DNA of 64,000 nt. Origin: JAJEEA01 sp965116765. Its GTDB lineage: Bacteria > Acidobacteriota > Vicinamibacteria > Vicinamibacterales > UBA8438. Location of the stretch: the NCBI GenBank assembly GCA_965116765.1, contig OZ220718.1:3534001-3598000 (forward strand). Reading direction: 5' to 3'. The translations under genes were made by a program, and so were the position numbers. A model generated the notes under the pieces. It made no database searches. It worked only from the letters and a program-made list of their open reading frames with translations, and was not told the origin of the DNA. Shown one piece after another: positions 40,440 to 48,411 of the stretch; positions within the stretch are counted from its first letter, which is position 1, and every line of letters starts with the position of its first letter.

Positions 40440-41160
40440 TCGGCTTCTTCAGGCGCACCGGCGCCACGTGGCGGATGCGCTGGTTGATCAGCTCGACGAA
40501 GACCGAGAACGCCATCGCGAAGTAGAGGTAGCCCTTGGGAATCTCCTGGTGGAACCCTTCCGCCACCAGCGAGAAGCCCACCAGCAGCAGGAAGCTCAGC
40601 GCGAGTATCTTGACGGTCGGGCGCTCGTTGACGAACGCGCTGATCGCCTCGGCCGAGACCAGCATGATGACCACCGCGATCATGATGGCCGCGACCATCA
40701 CCCCGAGCTGGTCCACCATGCCCACCGCGGTGATCACCGAGTCGAGCGAGAAGACGACGTCGAGCACCAGGATCTGCATGATGACGCCGGCGAACGTCGC
40801 CGTCTTCCGCGATCGGTGCCCCTCCTCCCCCTCCAGGCTCTCGTGGATCTCGTAGGTCGACTTCGCCAGCAGGAAGAGCCCGCCCCCGAGCAGGGTCAGG
40901 TCGCGGCCCGACACCTCGCGGCCGAACACCGCGAAGAGCGGCTCCGTGAGCTGGATGATCCAGCTCAGCGACATCAGCAGGACGATGCGCGACAGCATGG
41001 CCAGCCCCAGGCCGACCCGGCGGGCGAGCCTCTGCTGGTGGTGGGGCAGCTTGTCGGACAGGATGGAGATGAAGATGACGTTGTCGACGCCCAGCACGAC
41101 CTCGAGAATGGTGAGGGTGACGAGGGCGATCCAGATCTCGGGGTTGAACAGCCATTCCAT
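40429..41160 (-). CDS. TerC-family integral membrane protein
   Basis: A 243-residue protein with about seven transmembrane helices. The paired acidic motifs of the family are LEVVLGVDNVIFISIL near residue 18 and LVLDVVFSLDSVITAVGMVD near residue 128. ATG 41160 follows GGAGAA. TerC/Alx/YkoY proteins are linked to manganese efflux and metal loading of exported proteins, so this gene may serve the nearby secreted metalloprotease, although no operon is evident. A 12-codon in-frame extension upstream was rejected. Confidence 0.88.
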   Translation of the reverse strand: MEWLFNPEIWIALVTLTILEVVLGVDNVIFISILSDKLPHHQQRLARRVGLGLAMLSRIVLLMSLSWIIQLTEPLFAVFGREVSGRDLTLLGGGLFLLAKSTYEIHESLEGEEGHRSRKTATFAGVIMQILVLDVVFSLDSVITAVGMVDQLGVMVAAIMIAVVIMLVSAEAISAFVNERPTVKILALSFLLLVGFSLVAEGFHQEIPKGYLYFAMAFSVFVELINQRIRHVAPVRLKKPITS

Positions 41161-41289
41161 GACGGGTTCTCCGGGGCCGCGAGCCGGGGTCGGCAAAACG
41201 GCGGCGCCGCCAAGAGGCGCGCGCTCCGCTGGGCAGGCGCGGCCGGCGCAAGAAGGCGCAACGGTCCGGCGGGGTGGTTCGGGGTCGGC

Positions 41290-41313
41290 GGCGCCGCCGC
41301 AGACGGCGGCGCC
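41290..41313 (-). terminator. GC hairpin downstream of the metalloprotease gene
   Basis: Inverted repeat GGCGCCGCC (41290-41298) and GGCGGCGCC (41305-41313) with a six-base loop. There is no U-run, so it may be a transcript stabiliser or a factor-assisted terminator. Confidence 0.35.
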
Positions 41314-41320
41314 GCTCCAG

Positions 41321-41454
41321 GCAGTCCTGCGCGTACCTCAGTGCACGTGCATCGCGTAGTCGGGCCAGCACCACTCGACGTCGCCGAGCAGTCCTGCGCG
41401 TGCCTCAGTGCACGTGCACCGCGTAGTCGGGCCAGCACCACTCGACGTCGCCGA
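41321..41454 (-). repeat. 67-base tandem duplication of the metalloprotease 3' end
   Basis: Two 67-base units. The upstream unit in gene direction (41388-41454) holds the true C-terminal codons (GDVEWCWPDYAVHVH, stop at 41405). The next unit (41321-41387) repeats the same codons and stop with only two base changes, one turning AVHVH into AMHVH. Confidence 0.85.
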
Positions 41455-44062
41455 CGAGCCGATTCCACGGATCGAATCCGTCGTGGAGCGGCTCGAGCAC
41501 GTCATCCGCGAACGCCCTCAGCGCGCGCGCGGCCCCGGCCGAACCGGCCGAGGGATCCAGCGTGCGCGCAATCCGGTGCCGCACGTCCTCGAGGTGCAGC
41601 CGGGTCGCGCGGTCCGACGTCCGGTCCAAAGCGAGCACGACGGAGGCGTCGAGCGCGCGCAGCTCGCCGCGCAGGAACGGCCCCGCGTCGCCGTTGGCCT
41701 GCGACGAGCCGCCGAGCCGCCCCTCGACCAGGTCGAGGTACGCCCGCTGCAGGTTGCGGCGGTAGGCGTCGACCCCGACCTCCGCCTCGTCCAGCTCGCT
41801 CCAAACGCCGCCGCGCACGTCGGCCAGGAACTCGGTGGCGGGATAGGCGGCGTCGCCGTCTATCACCTCCTGCTCGACGAGCCGGGCCAGCCGGGCGGCG
41901 GACAGCAGCGTCCCGAGCACCCGGGTCTGGCTGATCCGAATCCGGTTCAGCACCCCCACCGGCTCGATGCGGCGCAGTATCTCCGGGTCGGTCAGGAACG
42001 CCGGCGGCATGAACGCGTGCTCGTTCAGGAACGCCACCGCCTTCGCCTGGACGTCGCGCGCGATGGTCGAGAAGCGCACCCCGTCCTGGCCGTGGTGCTT
42101 CTGCTGCGAGTCGACTCCGCCCACCACCGCGGCGACGTGGTTCATCTCGAGCGTCCACTGCCCGACGAGCCGCGCGTACAGCTCGTCGAGGTCGTCGTAG
42201 GGCTCGCCCGGCGCGGCGGTGGCGTCGAGCAGCATCGCCGCGACGCGCTCGAGGTTCTTCAGCCCCAGCGCCGTCGACGCCACCGCGTCGGCGTCGCCCA
42301 CCGCCTCGGTCACCTGGCCGGGGTCGGCGCCGCGCGCGCCGGGGGTCGAGAAGCGGAGCCACGCCGTCTCGTCCTGCTCGCGCGCCCACGCGTCGAGGGT
42401 CGCCCGCTCGTCGTCGGGGGTCTCCGCTCCCGCGATCGGGGCGTAGCCCCACCGGGTGGCCCACTTGTCGTAGGGGCCGATCTTGGGAATCAGGTCCTCG
42501 GGGGCGATGCCGTCCTCGGGCTGCGCGACGTAGTTGAAGCGCGCGTAGTCCATCAGGGTCGGGGTGTGGCTCATCGTCCGCACCCACTCGGGGTCGCGCA
42601 CCCGCTCGTGCGGGTAGAGCGAGCTCGCCTTCATGTTGTGCTGGAAGCCGAGGGTGTGCCCCACCTCGTGGGCCACCACATAGGCGAGCAGCTCGCCCAT
42701 CAGCTCGTCGGGCAGGGGCAGCGTTTGCGCGCGCGGGTCGAGCGGCCCCACCTGCACGAAGTACCAGTCGCGCAGCAGGTTCATGACGTTGTGGTGGAAC
42801 TGGATGTCCGCCTCGAGAATCTCCCCCGTGCGCGGGTCGTTCACGTGGGGGCCGGAGGCGTTCTCCACCGTCGACGGCAGCCACCGGATGACCGAGTAGC
42901 GGGCGTCCTCGGCGCTCCAGTCGGGGTCCTCCTCGGCCGACGGCGCCTCGCGCGCGACGATCGCGTTGCTGAACCCGGCCTCCTCGAACGCCGGCTGCCA
43001 CTGCTCGATGCCGTCCTTCATGTACGGCACCCACTTGGCGGGGGTCGCGGGGTCTATCCAGAACGTGATCGGGGTGACGGGATCGGACAGCGCCCGGTCC
43101 GGGTGCTGCTTCTCCAGCCGCCAGCGGGTGATGTAGCGCCGGCGCGGCGAGCGGTGCTCGTCGCGGCCGTAGTCGATCTGCCGCACCGAGAAGTAGCCGA
43201 CCCGCTCGTCGAAGAGCCGCGGCATCATCGGCTCGTCGGGCAGCCTGACCATGCTGTAGTGCAGCACCACCGTCGCGCTGCCCGGCCGCATGCCGCGGCG
43301 GAACACCACCCTCGGCCGGTTGGCCGAGGTGGACGCCGGCGGCGCGGTGTAGGTGTGGGTGGCCCTGACCTCGATGTTCCGCGGATACGACACCACCGAC
43401 TCGACGAACGAGCGGTCCCGCGCGAAGCCGCGCGCCTGCAGCCGCGACCGGGCGCTGAACTCGGGCACCTCGGTGTTGAAGAGCGCGGTGACGTCGATCA
43501 CGGGTGCTTCCGCCTCGGACAGCGCCTCGATGTCGAACGCCCGCAGGATGGTGTCGTTGTTGGCGGCCTCGACCGCCCGCGCGATGGGCCGCGACTCGTC
43601 GGCGACGATGGCGTAGGACACGCTCTTCAGCAGCACCCGGTCGCCGCGCCGCTCCCACTTGACCACCCGGCTCCCCAGCGCCTGCCCGCCGTAGCCGACC
43701 CCCTCGCTGGTGCGCTCGATCTGGCTCACCCAGAGGAACTCGCGGCCCAGCTCGTCGACGGGAATCTCGTAGAACACCTTGTCGTCGAGCCGGTGCACGA
43801 GGAACACCCCCTCGTCGGTCTCCGCCTCGTCGGTGATCACCTCGTCGTAGGGCTGAATGCCGTCGTCGCGACCGCGACCCCGGCGCGGCCGCTCTTCTTC
43901 GGCCTCTTCATCCTCTTCCGGGTCCTCGGCCGTCTCCTGTTCTTCCTCCTCCGGCGCCGGCTCCGGCGGCTGATCCTGCGCCGCGGTCACGCCGGGAAAC
44001 GCCAGACCTGCCGCCAGCCAGAAGACGACGGCGCGTACCGTAGCGAGTCGCGTCACGGACAT
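41405..44062 (-). CDS. Secreted zinc-dependent metalloprotease of the DUF5117/DUF4953 type
   Basis: 885 residues with a Sec signal (residues 1-28, ending VTAAQDQ), then a very acidic segment (EEEEQETAEDPEEDEEAEEE) and a short Arg-rich patch. The DUF5118/DUF5117 region follows (EFLWVSQIERTSEGVGYGGQ, FSARSRLQARGFARDRSFVE). The catalytic domain has HEVGHTLGFQHNMKAS near residue 466, an extended HEXXHXXGXXH zinc site. Family members are secreted or surface enzymes of unknown substrate, common in Acidobacteriota and Bacteroidota. ATG 44062 follows GAGGAG. The stop codon region is duplicated in tandem downstream. Confidence 0.87.
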   Translation of the reverse strand: MSVTRLATVRAVVFWLAAGLAFPGVTAAQDQPPEPAPEEEEQETAEDPEEDEEAEEERPRRGRGRDDGIQPYDEVITDEAETDEGVFLVHRLDDKVFYEIPVDELGREFLWVSQIERTSEGVGYGGQALGSRVVKWERRGDRVLLKSVSYAIVADESRPIARAVEAANNDTILRAFDIEALSEAEAPVIDVTALFNTEVPEFSARSRLQARGFARDRSFVESVVSYPRNIEVRATHTYTAPPASTSANRPRVVFRRGMRPGSATVVLHYSMVRLPDEPMMPRLFDERVGYFSVRQIDYGRDEHRSPRRRYITRWRLEKQHPDRALSDPVTPITFWIDPATPAKWVPYMKDGIEQWQPAFEEAGFSNAIVAREAPSAEEDPDWSAEDARYSVIRWLPSTVENASGPHVNDPRTGEILEADIQFHHNVMNLLRDWYFVQVGPLDPRAQTLPLPDELMGELLAYVVAHEVGHTLGFQHNMKASSLYPHERVRDPEWVRTMSHTPTLMDYARFNYVAQPEDGIAPEDLIPKIGPYDKWATRWGYAPIAGAETPDDERATLDAWAREQDETAWLRFSTPGARGADPGQVTEAVGDADAVASTALGLKNLERVAAMLLDATAAPGEPYDDLDELYARLVGQWTLEMNHVAAVVGGVDSQQKHHGQDGVRFSTIARDVQAKAVAFLNEHAFMPPAFLTDPEILRRIEPVGVLNRIRISQTRVLGTLLSAARLARLVEQEVIDGDAAYPATEFLADVRGGVWSELDEAEVGVDAYRRNLQRAYLDLVEGRLGGSSQANGDAGPFLRGELRALDASVVLALDRTSDRATRLHLEDVRHRIARTLDPSAGSAGAARALRAFADDVLEPLHDGFDPWNRLVGDVEWCWPDYAVHVH

Positions 44063-44192
44063 GAAGCTGCTCCTCTATTGAGAGATCGGCCGAAGGCGAC
44101 ACCATATCACCACATCGCCGATCCTCGCGGACGCCCGCGTCCCGCCGACAGGACGGTTGATATCTTCGCGGCAGACGCGGATGATCGGCGCG

Positions 44193-44438
44193 ATGGCAGA
44201 TTCGCCCCCCGGTCCGCGGACCGGTCCCGCCGAAGACCCGCACCGCGGCTTCCCGGCCTGGATCTGGCCCGTCTACCTCGTGCTCTTCAGCGCGTCGGTC
44301 CCCTGGTACCTGCCGGCCGACGGGCCGTTGCGCATCTGGCTCGGCCTGCCCCACTGGGTGGTCCTCTCGCTCGCGGCGACGGCGGGGGTCGCCGTCTTCA
44401 CCGCCTTCGTGGTGCACCGCCTCTGGCCCGAGGAATGA
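44193..44438 (+). CDS. DUF3311 small membrane protein
   Basis: 81 residues with two transmembrane segments (FPAWIWPVYLVLFSASVPWY and WVVLSLAATAGVAVFTAFVV). It has the size and layout of DUF3311 proteins, which are encoded directly before SSF symporters, as here. The stop overlaps the symporter start (ATGA). An alternative ATG at 44181 adds four residues, and neither has a good ribosome binding site. It is probably an accessory subunit for the transporter. Confidence 0.75.
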   Translation: MADSPPGPRTGPAEDPHRGFPAWIWPVYLVLFSASVPWYLPADGPLRIWLGLPHWVVLSLAATAGVAVFTAFVVHRLWPEE

Positions 44439-45889
44439 GCGAGTCCCTGGGCGCGGGCGCGGTCGTGGCCGTCGGGCTCTACCTGACCGCCATCCTCGGC
44501 GTCGGCTACGCCGCGCGCCGCCGGCGCACCGGCGAGTCGCTCGCCGACTTCTACCTCGCGGGCCGGCAGCTCACCGGGCCGGTGCTCCTGCTCACCCTCT
44601 ACGCGACCCAGTACAGCGGCAACACCCTCATCGGCTATCCCGGCGAGGCGTACCGCCTCGGCTACTCGTGGGTGATGAGCGTCGGCTTCATGATGGCGAT
44701 CATCGTCGCCTACCTGCTCTACGCGCCGCGGCTCCACCGGCTGGCCCGGCGGCACCGCTTCGTCACCCCCGGCGACTGGCTCGCCCACCGCTTCCGCTCG
44801 CCCGCCCTCACCCTCCTCGCGAACCTGCTGCTCGTGGCGGCCATCTCCAACTACCTGCTCGCCCAGCTCATGGCGATGGGCCACATCACCGCCGGCCTCT
44901 CCGGCGGCGCCGTCCCCTACTGGGCGGGGGTCGTGCTGCTGACTCTCGTGGTGCTCGTCTACGAGACCGTCGGGGGCATGCGGGCGGTCGCGTGGACCGA
45001 CCTCGTGCAGGGCCTCATGCTGGTGACGGGCCTGACGGGGCTGCTGCTCGCGGCGGTGCCGGGCCCGTCGCACGTGGCCGACGTGACGGCCTGGCTCGCG
45101 GTCGAGGCCCCCGAGAAGGTCGCCGTCCCCGGCTGGGAGACCTGCCGCAACTGGTTCAGCACCCTCGCCCTCATCGGCTTCTCGGGCGCGGTCTATCCGC
45201 AGGCGGTCCAGCGCATCTACGCGGCGCGCGACGGCGCCGCCCTGCGCCGCTCGTTCGGCATCATGGTGTTCCTGCCCATGGTCACCACCGGGCCCGTCTT
45301 CCTCGTGGGGGTGCTCGCCATCGAACGGCTGGCCGCGGCCGGCCCCGTCGCGGGCGACCAGGTGCTGCCGCTTCTCCTGACCGAGTGGGGCTCGAGCTCG
45401 CCCCTGCTGTACGTCCTCAGCCTGATCGTCATCGTCGCGGTGGTCAGCGCCATCATGTCGACGGCCGACTCGGTGCTGCTGAGCCTGTCGTCGATGCTCG
45501 CCAAGGACGTGCTGGGCACCACCGTCCTGCGCGGGGCCGACGAGGCGCGCCTCACCCGGGCCGGCAAGCTCGTCTCGTGGGTGCTCGTCGCCGCCCTCGT
45601 CGGCATCGCCCTCGACCCGCGCATCACCCTCTGGGGCCTCACCGAGCTCAAGATGGAGATCCTCGCCCAGGTCGCCCCCCTCTTCATCCTCGGCGTGAGC
45701 TGGAACCGGCTGACGACGCGGGCGGCGCTGGCCGGCATGGTCACCGGCACCCTCGTCTACGCCGGCCTCCTCGCGGCCGGCCACCCCGAGCCGTGGAACG
45801 TCCACGCCGGGGTGGTCGCGCTGCTCGTCAACGTCGCCGTGTGCGTTGGGGTGACGCGCCTCGACCCCAACCCCGCGCCGGCGGGATGA
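44435..45889 (+). CDS. Sodium:solute symporter (SSF) family protein
   Basis: 484 residues with about 13 hydrophobic segments. Typical SSF features are ADFYLAGRQLTGPVLLLTL near residue 36, YETVGGMRAVAWTDLVQGLM near residue 177, the sodium-site region VVSAIMSTADSVLLSLSSML near residue 335 and a conserved GFSGAVYPQAVQRIYAARD. It should take up a small organic solute with sodium. The substrate is undetermined. It is translationally coupled to the DUF3311 gene. Confidence 0.88.
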   Translation: MSESLGAGAVVAVGLYLTAILGVGYAARRRRTGESLADFYLAGRQLTGPVLLLTLYATQYSGNTLIGYPGEAYRLGYSWVMSVGFMMAIIVAYLLYAPRLHRLARRHRFVTPGDWLAHRFRSPALTLLANLLLVAAISNYLLAQLMAMGHITAGLSGGAVPYWAGVVLLTLVVLVYETVGGMRAVAWTDLVQGLMLVTGLTGLLLAAVPGPSHVADVTAWLAVEAPEKVAVPGWETCRNWFSTLALIGFSGAVYPQAVQRIYAARDGAALRRSFGIMVFLPMVTTGPVFLVGVLAIERLAAAGPVAGDQVLPLLLTEWGSSSPLLYVLSLIVIVAVVSAIMSTADSVLLSLSSMLAKDVLGTTVLRGADEARLTRAGKLVSWVLVAALVGIALDPRITLWGLTELKMEILAQVAPLFILGVSWNRLTTRAALAGMVTGTLVYAGLLAAGHPEPWNVHAGVVALLVNVAVCVGVTRLDPNPAPAG

Positions 45890-45996
45890 GGAGATCGGGC
45901 GAACGCCGCGGCCGGCGCGCTCGTGCCGGCTGGCGCCGGAACTGCTCAGCCCGGACTCGGAGCTCCGGCGGTCGGGTGACGTTGCTTGTCGGCGGT

Positions 45997-47172
45997 TCAG
46001 CGAGGGGCTCTACGCATCAGCCACCTCAGCCAACCCGCGAGGTCGGTGACCAGCAGCGTCGGATTCTCGATCGGGCGCCCGATACGGCAGACAAGGACGC
46101 GCCGGCTCGCGTCGACGAGGTCGGCGGTCTTGTGCAGCCGCGCGATCATGTCGGTCGACGGGTCGCTCGTCAGCGTCACCTCGACGGACCAGCGGTCGGT
46201 TCCCCAGTCCAACAGCAAGTCCAGCTCGTAGCCGTCGGACGTCCGAAAGAAGAACGGCTGCGCCCGCTTGCCGGCCGCCGCGAGGGTCGCCAGCGTCTGC
46301 TCGATGACGAACCCCTTCCAGCTGTGGCCAAGCCACGGCTGCCGGTAGAGCTGGTCGAGGTCGACGACGTTCATCAACGCGTGCAGCAGCCCGCTGTCGC
46401 GCCAGTACACGCGCGGGGTCTTGACGATGCGCTTGCGGACGTTGCCGCTGAACGGCGGCACCCGCCGAATCAGGAAGGCGCCGTCCAGGAAGTCGCAGTA
46501 ACGCAGCACCGTCTTGTGGTCGAGGGCGAGGGAAGCCCCGATCTGCGAGGCGTTGAGCGGTTGACCGTGCGACGCCGCCAGCATCGCCAGGAGCCGCATC
46601 GTCTGTTGCGGCCTCGCCGGCAGGCCCCATTGGGGCAGGTCGCGGCTCACGAGGGCATCGAGGTAGCGCGCCTGCCAGTCCGGGAACATCTCGGGCTCGA
46701 GTATGCCGCCGTCGGGGTACCCCCCGCGCAGCCAGAGGTCGTCGAGACGCCCCGCCGGCAGCTCGGGGAGAATGAACGGCGTCAGCCGGACCAGACCCAG
46801 CCGGCCCGCCAGCGACTCGGCGACGTTGGTCATCAGCGTCGGCGACACCGACCCGAGCAGCAGGAACCGGCCGTTTCGCTTCCGGTCGGCGTCGATGGTG
46901 CTGCGCAGGCGCGTGAACACGGCCGGCTCCCGTTGCGCCTCGTCGATCACCACCAGCTTCCGCCCGCGCGCCAGGGCGTCCCACTCGGCATCGAGGCGAG
47001 CCGCGCTGCCCGCCGCCTCCATGTCGAAATAGACGCCCCCCAGGCGCCTCGCGAGGGTGGTCTTGCCGCTCTGGCGCGGACCGAGGACGGCCGCGGCGGG
47101 TAACCGCTGCAGGACCTCCCGAACCCGCCGCGTGCAGATGCGCGGTCGCATGCTTGCAGTATGGGAATCCAT
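45997..47172 (-). CDS. AAA ATPase with C-terminal DUF4143 domain
   Basis: 391 residues. An N-terminal AAA_14 ATPase has Walker A in AAVLGPRQSGKTTLARRL near residue 27 and Walker B in KLVVIDEAQREP near residue 72, followed by sensor-like RFLLLGSVSP. The C-terminal DUF4143 domain has VYWRDSGLLHALM and SWKGFVIEQTLATLA, then a nuclease-like fold hint in DGYELDLLLDWG and VEVTLTS. This class is common in bacterial accessory regions and its role is unresolved. A second ATG at 47151 is possible. It marks the left edge of the accessory patch. Confidence 0.85.
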   Translation of the reverse strand: MDSHTASMRPRICTRRVREVLQRLPAAAVLGPRQSGKTTLARRLGGVYFDMEAAGSAARLDAEWDALARGRKLVVIDEAQREPAVFTRLRSTIDADRKRNGRFLLLGSVSPTLMTNVAESLAGRLGLVRLTPFILPELPAGRLDDLWLRGGYPDGGILEPEMFPDWQARYLDALVSRDLPQWGLPARPQQTMRLLAMLAASHGQPLNASQIGASLALDHKTVLRYCDFLDGAFLIRRVPPFSGNVRKRIVKTPRVYWRDSGLLHALMNVVDLDQLYRQPWLGHSWKGFVIEQTLATLAAAGKRAQPFFFRTSDGYELDLLLDWGTDRWSVEVTLTSDPSTDMIARLHKTADLVDASRRVLVCRIGRPIENPTLLVTDLAGWLRWLMRRAPR

Positions 47173-47685
47173 TCCCAGATTGCAACACTCCGATCATGCG
47201 TGAAGGGCGGAAAGCGGCCCGCTGCCGCGGCACGCCGCTCGTCGGCCGGCGTGCCGATTGTGGGCGCGTCGGCCTGCGGTACGCGAACCGCGGCCGACGG
47301 CGTACGACGCTCGCATCAACTCCGAGGTGCGCATGGAACCCGCCAGCGGCGTGGAAGAACGGGCGGCCCCCCTTCGATCCAATGTCGCATCGAGCAAGCG
47401 CGTTCCCACACCGGGCTTTGGCGGCGGCGGAACGCCGACCACAGGATTCCACTCGATTCACCGTTTCTTCTGGGGTCAGGTTTGGTGTCGCTTGACAGCT
47501 GCCCCCGACTGCCTTGACGTCCAGTGCCGGAGCACGCGCCCCTACCGCGTGCAGGAGGGCCGCTGCGCCTCGTGCGGCGGGCCGTGTCGGAACTGTCGCG
47601 CTGCTGCGCCGACTCCCGGGCCGCCAGCCGATGCGGGTAGGATCGGCCGCCGCGGGCCGGGAAGGCCCGAGAAGGAGGATGAGCG
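47173..47685. other. Divergent intergenic region without a gene
   Basis: 513 bases between the DUF4143 ATPase and the UDG-like gene. It includes GGGGTCAGGTTTGGTGTCGC followed by TTGACAGCTG at about 47474-47503, reminiscent of repeat sequences often seen near REP-associated transposases. No transposase is present. Open frames here are Arg-rich shadows. Confidence 0.45.
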
Positions 47686-48411
47686 ATGGTACACCCGACG
47701 AGGCCCGGGCACGGTGACAACGGAGATTTCGTGACCGAGTTCGAGCCCGTGGACGGCCCCGGGTTCTTCCCTGGTGCCGGCGGGTACTTCCACGGATGCG
47801 CTTCAACATGCTCAAGTCGCATCGTCCTTTTTGGCACGGAGTTCGGCTTGGAGAAGTACTGGCGGGAGAAGGTTGTGGCCAACGGCGGTGAGAGGCGGAC
47901 GCAGGCAACGCTGTGCGCGCTTCGGTGTCTGATCGACGAGGTCGCGGATGACACTGGCATCAACGATCTGGCGTGCCGCTGTCGCCTGTCTAACGCCGTG
48001 CTGGCGCTCGCGAAGCATACAGAACGGGTCCAGAAGAGCACGGATGCCCACAAGGCGTACGCCAGCCCGGACGCCAAGGGGTACCTCCGAGAGTGCGGTG
48101 ATGCGCACCGGCGGTGGCTACAGGAGCAGAAACCGGATCTGGTCGTGCTGCTGGGGGCAAGGCAGCTGAGTGACTACCGGCGCGACATCTGGTCACGGGT
48201 GTGGTGCGATCTCTTCGGGCCGGGCGGAGAGTGGCACCGAATCGAGATGAAGGACGCCCTGGACGATCCCGTCAGGTCGACGGAATCGGGGCCGCGCGTC
48301 CAGTTGATGTACCACCCATCATCCGGGCGGCATTGGCACAATCACCTCGACCGTGCCCGCCGGGTCCTGGTGGAAGAAGTGAAGGAGCTGGCGCGGTCCT
48401 CGGGGCGCTAG
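47686..48411 (+). CDS. Uracil-DNA-glycosylase-superfamily-like protein
   Basis: 241 residues with a perfect AAGGAGG seven bases before ATG 47686. The segment GPGFFPGAGGYFHG near residue 24 with RIVLFGTEFGLEKYW, then RLSNAVLALAKHTERV near residue 99, KPDLVVLLGARQL near residue 150 and HPSSGRHWHN near residue 213 follow the order of UDG-fold motifs (active-site loop, central strand, C-terminal His loop). The catalytic Asp/Asn cannot be assigned with confidence. It may remove damaged or modified bases. It lies among DNA-acting genes, and its 3' end overlaps the HNH gene by four bases. Confidence 0.5.
   Translation: MVHPTRPGHGDNGDFVTEFEPVDGPGFFPGAGGYFHGCASTCSSRIVLFGTEFGLEKYWREKVVANGGERRTQATLCALRCLIDEVADDTGINDLACRCRLSNAVLALAKHTERVQKSTDAHKAYASPDAKGYLRECGDAHRRWLQEQKPDLVVLLGARQLSDYRRDIWSRVWCDLFGPGGEWHRIEMKDALDDPVRSTESGPRVQLMYHPSSGRHWHNHLDRARRVLVEEVKELARSSGR

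Noticed and set aside
41408..44434. Long plus-strand open frame upstream of and in frame with the SSF symporter.
   Set aside because: The symporter begins at 44435 with an ATGA overlap. The upstream part is antisense to the zinc metalloprotease.
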